From Micropterus salmoides (taxonomy: Eukaryota; Chordata; Actinopteri; Centrarchiformes; Centrarchidae): 64,000 nucleotides of DNA. Positions 35,331 through 45,631 of the stretch are shown in pieces (the first letter of the stretch is position 1; every line of letters begins with the position of its first letter). A model generated the notes under the pieces. It was not told the DNA's origin. It saw only the letters and a list, made by a program, of their open reading frames with translations, and ran no database searches. The DNA is taken from the NCBI RefSeq assembly GCF_014851395.1, contig NW_024040928.1, forward strand, positions 12,487,943-12,551,942, written 5' to 3'. Made by a program: the position numbers and the translations under genes.

Positions 35331-38300
35331 GTGAGTCCTGTGTTCCCAGAGAGCAAACTGGACAAAAAAAAAGAAAGAACACCAATCGACCTTTATCTGC
35401 GAAATGTAGCCACTGGTAATTAATGTGTAGCTCGTCCTTGCCTATCCTCTGGCTAGGTCATCACTCGTGTTTAAACAAGCTGAAATGTTTAGTGGCTTGG
35501 GAAGATTTAAACAGCCATTACGCAAAGGCGACTCTATATAAACCTAACCCACACAGTCGTGGGTGGTGCGCTTTTTTGTTGTAAATGCGGTATATGTGAT
35601 GATTTGTTAATAATGTTATGAAGTTTGACGCTGGTTGATTTCAGGCCTGCTCTAAAACCACCTTGGAGATATTATTACGCTTTAAAGGCGCAGTGGCTCT
35701 ATTCTCAATATAGGACATGTGAGCAGGTTCACTCCCGGCACTGAGACGACTCCTAGCCATCTTCAATAAGAAGAAATAGGCTTCTACTGTTAACGCTGAA
35801 ACTTAGCTCCAAGTTTCAGAATAAAACAAGCATTACTTCATAGATGAATCAGGCGGTCTTGGGAATTTAATGGCCGTTTCTGAGCGCACTGTAAATCGTT
35901 TTCTATATAATCATTAATCAAGTGTAGTGTGCCCAGGGAGGCTTTGAGCAAAGGTTTCAAGGTGAAAAAAAAGAACGCGACACACTACTAGGAGGATGCA
36001 TTTTTTTCCAGCCACATGATTGGATTTTGAAGGGTAGTTTCTAACATGAGTTTGCCACCTCAAAGGAAGCAAGGATGTTTGAGGTTGCAACCTAGTTCCC
36101 CCTCGACCATCTCACCCCAAGTTAATTAAATATTCCCCCTCTGGAGTCCCATAACGTGTTTATTTAACTAAGTGGTTCATTTCATGACAGCTTGACCTCC
36201 CAATCAACGCTGAACATGATCAGAACGCTGTCTCAGCTGCTCATTATCAGTCGGCCTATCATCACTCGGTTTAGGTGCCGGTGTTCGCAGCTTGACACCC
36301 ATCCATTAAAAAAACAGTATATAGTGTTTTGGAGGGCTGGGGTCTCTCAGCCCACAAGGTTGGACCCTCTCACGCCACCAGAAAGGGGGCGGAGACTGCT
36401 GCACCCACACAACCAGACCCCCGTTTTTTTTTACTTTTCTTTAAGGAATGGAAATACACTGAACACAAGCTATAAGCTACATTACTGGATCTCACGCAAT
36501 ATAGGCGAAATATTGCGCGAGTTGCGCGCGCCCGTATGCGAGTAAAGAGCGAGAAGAGGGTGCGCGGTTGTGCGCGTGTGCGAAGGCGAGAGAAAGTTGT
36601 GCGTAATGCGCGCACCGATGGAAAGTTTCCAATAATCCTTTGTGGTCTGACTGGTGTGGCAGCAACCCCCATTGAGAGGAAACTGCGAGCTTCTAGTTCT
36701 CGCCGGTTTTAATGGCAACAATTATTAATCCGGCGATGGCAGCGTAGGCACACATTAAAGAGCTGTTGACTGAATCAAAACCAACACGGTGAAGTTTTGT
36801 CACGTAGCTGACGTGGTAGATTTAAAGTTAGCTTGTTTGGCACATTGTAGCTCTAAAATATTTGGCAATAAAAAGGCTTTACACACCACGTGGAACAGGC
36901 TATACGATCATAAATACAACTTCATTAAGGAAGTGACTTCATTAAATGTTGATACATATTTTAATAACTGAACTGGAATTACTTTAAAATGTGACATTTC
37001 ATGAACATATTCTCAGATGTGATATAGGATAAGAATCATGCTTTTAAAACCAGTATTAATGTTACTTTTTTCAATGCATATATAAGACATAGGATGAACA
37101 TTTGACTCAGTTGTTTTGTATATTGTTTACAGGCTAGACCGAGATAAGCTACATATTGTGGTTTTCATATTGTGTCAGTAGAAATGTCAAAATGTAAATA
37201 TATTTTTTGTGCAACTGCGGATAAGTAAAGGGCATAGGCAATGTTTTTTCCCGTGCTCTTGCACAATTTACTGTAACTAACAGCTCACTTTTTCTTTCTC
37301 CTTGCAGAGTGCCCACATACCGAAGGCAACAGAAAGAGGTCCACATAACGGTAGGTGTCCCACAGGGTACCGTGGGAATACAGTATGCACTGGGCTCCCT
37401 GGCTGGAACACAGCCAAATAAAAGGGCTCGTTTTGACATTAAAGGGAAATGGTCGCCTCCTGGTGGACAGCTGCATAGTTTGAGCCTGTCCAGATGTATC
37501 CCCCTCCAAAACTCCCTTAAAGTAAATGAGAGCAGTTTCACCCCTAAATCGCAACACTTGGACCTTCTCATCCTGTACAGCATTCCTTTTTGTTTGAGGT
37601 TAAGCTGGGGAAATGTTATGGTGACCAGAGTCTTTTATAGAATGGAATTTCACCCTCTTGGCCCACAATTTCATTTTGCACAATCCCAGCGTTGCCCAAT
37701 GTAATTTGGACAATCAGAAGCTGAACTTTCATGATACTGTTCAGGCCCAGTGTATTTGGTTTTGCTTCCCAGAGGGCTTTCAGGCTGGGGTTGTTTTAGG
37801 TTCTGAGTGATATTTTGGAAGTGTTGCCTGCCTCTGTGCTCACATCTTTCTCAAGAGCAGAACTCCTGCAAAGACTGACAGAGAGAGGGGGAAATAGACT
37901 GAAGGTGAAAAAGCAGACTATTGGCTATTATTGTACAGCTGTTGGTGAACTGAATCACAATGGGGCAGGGAAATGGGCTGACTCAAGTCCTGCAGTTATT
38001 TGATGCAGCTGATGGGGTTAAATTAGATTTGATTAGATTAAATGACTTGTTAACTGCAATGAAAAAATGCATAAGTGTGTAAAAGCCGTTAAATCATTAC
38101 TTGTATAAAACAAGTGCTTCTCAATTGAATAACAGAAGGTAAAATGTGTGCGTGCATGTATATGTGTTTTTATCTCTTTCACTGTGACTCCCTTGTAAGC
38201 CTGCCAGCGTTTACTAATTCCCGTCTCCTTTTAGGTGTGTGTTATTGTTACAGCCCTGTAGTATCCAAGAGTCAATGGTTTAGATTAGAGCCCACTGCCA

Positions 38301-41300
38301 TTTTATAACCCCTGTTACTTTGTCTCCCAGTGATCCCTTTAATGGAGGTGTACAACAAGAGTTTGTGTCAGCCTCGGGAGCTGCTGGTGGAGATACTACA
38401 AGAGTATCCGGAGGAGGTGGAGCACATCTTCATCCCGTCCTGCGTGGTGTTGATGCGCTGCGCCGGTTGCTGCAACGATGAGATGCTGCAGTGCATGCCC
38501 ACATCCAGCTATAACATTACAATGGAGGTTAGTTGCAATGAGTAATACTTTGGGTGTTTTGTGCAATGGGATTGACAAGGGTGGGAGTGACGGCTGCTTT
38601 TTTTGCTTTTTCGTCTAAAATGACATATGAACTATTTTTAAACCTCATCATTCAGGATATGTCTGTGCCAAAAGTGGACAGTTTAGTGTGTATTTTTGCC
38701 CAAATGTCACACCAGTAAGTAAGTTGGCCCCGAGCCCTCCAAGTGCCCTTCCTGTCAATCCAGTGCCCTTGCTGTTTGCTCAGAGGCTGCTCAGGTGTGA
38801 CCTTTGGGCAAAAATCAACCTTACCACTTTTTAAATTTTCACCCCTGCTCCTTTGAGAGTCTGACAACACTACTGGTTCTCTGTGTGTGTGAGGAGTCAG
38901 TCTGTCTTCTTGATGAGAGTTTGAAGGGGCAGAAATCTTTTTTTTTATTTTGTTTTACTTTGCATGGTTCATGGTTTCTCTCCCTTTTTATAGTCAGTAG
39001 TCAGGTTTCCTTACAGATGTAATGACTTCAAGTTTCCATCCACTACTGTTATGCAAATTGTAGGAAATGGGCATATTGAGATAATCAGTTTTAGGTGCTA
39101 ATTCTCCAGTCAGGTGCCATTAAACCATTGCAGAAGAAGAGCATGCAACAAGATGATATCATTAAAAGAGTTGTTTCATGAATTAATTTGAGAAACCTTA
39201 TTTTTTTATGCGAAACCTAATCACTTCCACTTCATACGTGTAGATCCTCTTTCTATTGGGTTGAATTTTTTACTTCTGAATTTACATTCCTCTGTCCGCA
39301 GTGACCTTTCTGTGTGAGCTTGTGTTGATCCTTGTCCATTTGCCTTTGACTGTCTATTTTTGAATGCTGTGACACTGAGAAACAAGATTATTAGGAATCA
39401 GTGGACATTTCCTTCAAATCTGTGACAATTTCTCTTTCCTCTATTTTTTTCTCTCTCCACAGATTAAAAGAATAAAACTCCTAAAGCAACAAAGTGATAT
39501 TTTCATGAGTTTTACAGAACACAGCGCATGTGAGTGTAGGTAAGAAACCCTGAACACACACTGCAACACACACAATGTAAATGAACTACTAACCACTGTG
39601 CATTCGTGTAGCAGACCAAACACCTCATGCAAAGTTATCGTTTTCTGACACATTTAACAGATGCATATCAGGTAGATTCAAACCTTATCTTTGTGTCTTT
39701 GACTTCACTGATCTTAAGATCTTAAGACCTGGGCAGGTTTAAGTACATCCCAGCAGACATCTTCCCTATTGCTTTAGTTTATCTTCTTTCCATCACAAGT
39801 TAAGTTGAGTACAGCGCTATAATCCTTTGTTTTGCTTCTGTAGTATGTAGCCTATAGGTCCTGGAACCACATTGCTTTAGTTATTGATCTCTTAGATAAG
39901 TACTGTGTGTCCTTTTGTGGCCTCTAGTCACAGTAGGGTGACTTCCTCTGGTTAGACATGAGGTACAGTGAGTTATTATCACTGATTTATACATTTCATG
40001 GGTCAGTTTGTTACTCTGTCTTCTGTTTTGATAGGCGACTAATGTAATCCTGATGTCAGAGATAAGTGTTAACTAGTGCAACTACACATGGATTGAATTA
40101 ATCTTTTCTTCTTGTGCTAGAGTAAAAAACGAGTAAAAATTTAATCTTCATCTTCTACAAATGATCGCGCCACTATCCCAGCCAATCATTAACAAATAAG
40201 CCACCTTCCTTTGCTCTTGGGCCTTTGTTGAAAGGTGCAGTGACATGATGCATCACTTCCTGATGTTTTGTCAATATCAGATAATCATGGTGGGTGAAAT
40301 TTGAGCCGTGTGACGTGAATTAATACACGGCAACACAGAGGGGACATGCATCATTCTCCCATTTTTGAGGGAAATCTAAATCAAACATTGTATGGAGTAC
40401 TACTGGCAGAGACCAAGCTCTGTTGTCATTTCATACTGAGCTATCAAATCTGAACGCTCTCTGTAATTACACAATACTTCACTTTAAAAACCACCAGATG
40501 TTGTTGTGTTAATCTATTTAACACTTTGTTACATTTTTTGACCTCGCTATGCTGTTCAGGTAGTGGTTTACAGGCTGTTCAACAAGTCACTGCCAAAACT
40601 ATTTCCAAATAGTCAATAAAACAAATAGTAGACTTATAACCAGTAGTGTAACGTATATTAACACAAGTGTTACAAGATTTTGAGGTTATTTCCATTTCAT
40701 GCTAGTACTGCAATTAGCAGTAACTTAATACAGCTCTGATACAGCTGCAGGAGAGTGAACAGCAAACAGCGAGTCTGATATCAATGAGATAAAATTACAA
40801 ACAGTAACGCTGGACTACATGCTGCATCGTTTCCTGGGAATGGCGGACTCCGCCACTAACAATGAAAATGACTATATGCTAATAAAAACGGGGTTTGATG
40901 TCATGGAAATTGTATCCATCTACATTTAAGTGCTGCTTGCAGTAACAATAATCAAATCCAACGTTCTTTTAAGGGTCATTCTGCTTTTACCTTAAGTATA
41001 ATTTAATTCAGTACTTTTGCTTGCAATTGAGTAGCCTGACATTGTGATCTTGCTACTTTTACTTAAGTAAAGGGTGATCTTCAGTAATACATTCAACCAA
41101 TAGGTCTCAGTCATTTTCAGATAAAACATACATAATAATAAATAAATATACACAAATACCTTCATGCTTTCTTCAGTAATTTATGTGGAGTTATTGTACC
41201 AGTCTCAAATAGGATCTTTGCCATGTATCTGTGACCTTTTTAAATGAAACCTTTCCTTACCCATTTGGCTAACTCTTTTCCAGCAAATGTATTGCTCCAC

Positions 41301-44300
41301 ACTGTGTTATAGGTCCAGCCCCTGTGTGTGCTTGTCTATTGAGTTTGTACACTACACTATTTCACAACAAATCTTGTTCATTTGCTAAGAAAACATTTGA
41401 AAGTGAAAGGCAGTTTTATCACAGTTTCTGGTAAAGGAGGCTGACGTAATATGATTTGAAAAGATTGATGGGAGCCCACACATGCTGATAATGAGCCTCT
41501 GGCCCTGATATGTATCTGTTTACCAGGAAACAAAAGCGTGCTGTGATCTAATGTCATTTTGTTTTGTTCCTGCCTTCCAGGTTAAAGAAAGAAGTGAAAG
41601 AAGTGAATGAAAAGTGAGTACAGAATGCTCTCTGCATGAAGATTGGGGTTTTTCGAGGGAAACAATGGGGACTTGAGATTCGATCTTTTTCCTGTTTTCC
41701 TGTGCAAACAAACTCTCTTTCTCAGTCATCGGCAACGCTCTGCCTTCCTGACACTATCCCAAATTCTCTTTCTTACTTAAATGATCTGTCCGTTATTTCC
41801 TCACTCTCTGTCTCTCCATTTCCTTTAACTAGACACACTCAAAACACTCCACACTGCAAATACTTCATTAAAACCCCACTATATGAGATTAGCAGGCAGC
41901 TCTCAGGTAATAAATACCAGATAAATTCATTCAGGTGAATGAGTGACACTTAGTGAGGTCATTGCCCTTTCTATACTTGTCCTTTACAGCTTTCCTCCCT
42001 TTTCTATCTCATCTTTGCATTCCTCTCTTCTCTTCTTTATTGTGTACATCCCACTTCTGTTAATCCTGTTACTGGCTGCTCTGATATAGATAGCAGTGTT
42101 TTTGAAGACCTCTTAAATGTTTGTGGCTATGGTCTTTGCTTAAGTGTTCTTCCCTTCCCATGCAACAGAAGTCACTGTGCTAAGGGTCATGAAAGTCCTC
42201 TTTAATATATTTCTATTGTAGGGTGGTTGTAATTTTGATTTTATCTCAAGTTGTCTGTCATATAGATAAAGGCTAGTTTTGAGACCTCCTCCTTAACCTT
42301 GTCTTAACTGTTTACGAGTCTGGTTTTGGTGGCGTGCGTCTACATAGTGATGGTCTTAGGGTCGTTCAACTCTTGTTTCTGATGCTTTCCATACTGTCAT
42401 GTTGGTTTTAATGTTAGTTGCTGACCTCTCGTCTTCCAGAGGTCTGTTAGGGTGAGTCATCCTGCTGAGGTTGTGAAACTCAAATCAAATCAATCAAATC
42501 AAATGAAGTTCACATACACAATCATACACAGTACAACGTCAAGTGAAGTTCGGTCAGTGGGCAACCACTGTGCAGTGCCAACTCCAGTTCTGTCAGTGCA
42601 CTGGTCAACGGCACTGACAGGAGAATTCACCTAATATACGTGGTGGGGGAAACCGGATTACCTGGAGGAAACTCACGCAAACGCAGGGAGAACATGCTAA
42701 TTCCCCACAGAACGTCCACAGTGGACCTGGACCTGATGTGGCCATCAGGTCCATGTCCGAGTCACACGTCATCTTCAACTTCACCTCCATCCTATTCCAT
42801 GGATATCCTTATTAAATGGCATCATATTTGTCATCCACTCCCAGCTAGGTCTGATCTAGCACCATTTGTGACCTCAGCTATTGGATGGATTGTCATGAAG
42901 TTTGGTTGACCTTTCAGCTCCATCTTCAGGACAAAATGTCTTTGGCTTATGACTAAATTTGAAATTAACGACATTCCCATCAGCTTCTGCTTCTGCTAAT
43001 TTTTGCTTAACGCTAATTAGCAGATGATAGCATGCTAACACGCTAAACTGAGATGGTGAACATCGTAAACATTATACCTGGCACCTCTGTGCCAAGTACA
43101 GCCTCACAGAGTCGTTGTTGTATTTTTCCGAGCAGAAAACAGACATCTGTGAGATCAAAATATACCTATAAAGACATAACCTGCTTCTGGATAACAGGTT
43201 AAAAAAATTATGTATTGGGTTGCAAAGGGAACATTATGTGACAGAATCATAGGTTAACTTATGGAGTGCTTAGGTCACAAACAAGGCTAGGTCGGACCCT
43301 CTGATGTGCTGTGCACATATAATAATTACAAAACATGATATTGAAAAGTTGAATAAGCCTACAGAGTTGACCCAGAAGTTGCAGTTTTGTTGAAGTCCAA
43401 GTTCATTGTCCTCAATCCATCTGGGAAATTTCTGAATTCCAGCGACTATTAATCGCTCACACATTCTGCAAAGTCATTGTACTGTTGTACAAAGTTTATC
43501 CAAGTTGGACTATAATGTCTTTAAACCTGTACAAATCAGGACACGTTGCGTTGGTTGCTACTGTATTTAAAAAGTAAAATTTTTAGTTCATTTCAACAGT
43601 TCATCAAAATGTAAAGGTGCTTAATTTTATCATGCTGCAATCTTTTGAAGGCCATGTCATCCCTCACTGTAAAAAAACAAGGGAAATTTTACATTTTAGT
43701 CATATCGCATACATTCACGTGAACACTGCCTGATGCCATTCTCACAATATGATGATTAAAGTTATCATCCCAAACAAGTCAATCACTAACAATAATCAGA
43801 GTAAACATTAATCTGTTCTGAATGACTGCTTGGCTCTTTGATTTATGGAAATGAAAAAAGATTGCTATTAATCAGTGTTGGTTTTAGCAATCATCAGTTT
43901 AGGGCTTTCTAAACACTTCAGTCTCTCAGACATCTCTCTGCGTTGTTGTCCTGTTTCTCTTGCAGAAAATCCCGGAAAGGCAAGGCTAAAGGCCAAAAGA
44001 GAAAACGAAAGAAAAACCGTGACAAAACAATTCACGATGCGTATGTCAGCGCCGCCTTCTCCACCTACCTGAACCTGAGTGTTGCGCTTCTCATAATTAA
44101 GCTCATCTGGGAAGAGCTCCTTTGTCCCTTTTAATTTTCACAACTTAATTTGCCCGCTAGCCACATTAATTAGCATGTTGCTTCCGTGTATTGTCCTAAC
44201 TTTGTGTCGTCAGTCATGCTCTACATACGCTAATATGTAGCACGTGTATTGCTAATGTAGCTTTAGCACAACTTTACATAACAGCGATAACCAGGGAGGT

Positions 44301-45598
44301 ACAGTTCAAGCCATATCCCACCTCACAACAAATGAACCACCACGTCAAAATACCCATCTCATCTCCCCCCCCCCAAACTTACTGTACCTGTTAGCAAGAA
44401 TATCACTCTATGGTTCCGACTGGGAGGATGTTTGGGATAAGATACAGCAGCGCATCATGAAAAAAAAAAAGAAACTCGAGGTACAAGTTGCTCCTAACAT
44501 CTTTTTAGATAACTAGTTTATGATTGATAATGGACATGTTTAAAGAAGCTGGACTAAACAGATCTGCCGTTAGCTGTAACTTGAACCTTCTACTGAAACA
44601 GATCACAGCTCTACCAGCATGGCTTTGCAGACCGGCTCATACTGTTCTGGTATCTGTGCTGGGATCACCAGGATTGTAATCACGGTCCTGTGTTCAGTGT
44701 TGAGTCTGTGCTGCTTTGCTGTGTCTCGTACCCGTCTCCTTTCTACTCTTTGTTCTTTTCATCTTTACAAGCAGGTTTTGCTGTCCCATGCATAATGCTG
44801 GTACTTTGTATGCAATGTCAAGATGCGAGTGATGGCTATCTATTGCCTTTGCTTTTTGCTTTGTTTTTTTGGCTATGGGGTATTTGTAAACCAGTAAATT
44901 GTTAAGCAAGTGCTGTTTTGTGTCTTTGTGTGCCTGCTTTTGTCTCTGAAACTATACAAAAGCACCCGTATTTTAGTCAAAAATAACACAAAGATGATCT
45001 CATGTTTCTTCAGTGCTCATACTGTGAACGAATACATGCCTGTGTGTTCATTTGTAATTTGTATATTGAGATGTCAATGGAATATTTGAGCCTTCATCTG
45101 TCCATTTACCCCTCCTTGCTAAGAAATGTCATTCAAACTGTGTCTCTCTGCGGGAAACAGTCTTCAGTTTTCACTCAATAAAATGAAACCTTTCTTAACG
45201 GAGCACCAAACAGACCCTCGAGTCTTCTTTATCAAGAGTTGACCATTTGTAAGAGTGAGAGCGAGAGGTGTGCTATCATGTGTCATTTTGTGTTGCATGA
45301 AGCAGTCCAGTGCTTTGCTCACAGCATGTCTATCAGATATAAGGCGTTTGTGAGTGGTCCAATCAACGAGGGAGGGTCTGGGGGTGTGGGGGAAGGCAAT
45401 TTGCTGCTTGAATATTTGCTTCTCTGTGAGAACCTGTGTGCAATACTACCTAACTGTCACAAGCAGTAAAAGTTGTCGTGCAGTGTGGCTTGGAAGGGCA
45501 AACTGGAGCATACGAAAGGGTTGACCTAAGGGCGGCCTTTCTTATGGCCGGTAATTGTACACTGTGATAATCTGCTTCTCTCCCTCTTCCTCCCCACC

Positions 45599-45631
<33 letters not shown>

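Larger units (their letters stand above)
35331..37307 (+). other. vegfa: vegfa intron 1 (with regulatory candidates)
   Basis: 1,977 bp. Contains a dense CpG cluster (36494-36619) and three ACGTG cores (36801-36892), described separately. No repeat family was recognised, which is notable next to the repeat-laden flanks. Confidence 0.8.

Noticed and set aside
37309..37704. 131-codon ORF starting in vegfa exon 2
   Set aside because: It is exon 2 read through its own donor into intron 2; the GT at 37351 and the phase to exon 3 explain the real gene.
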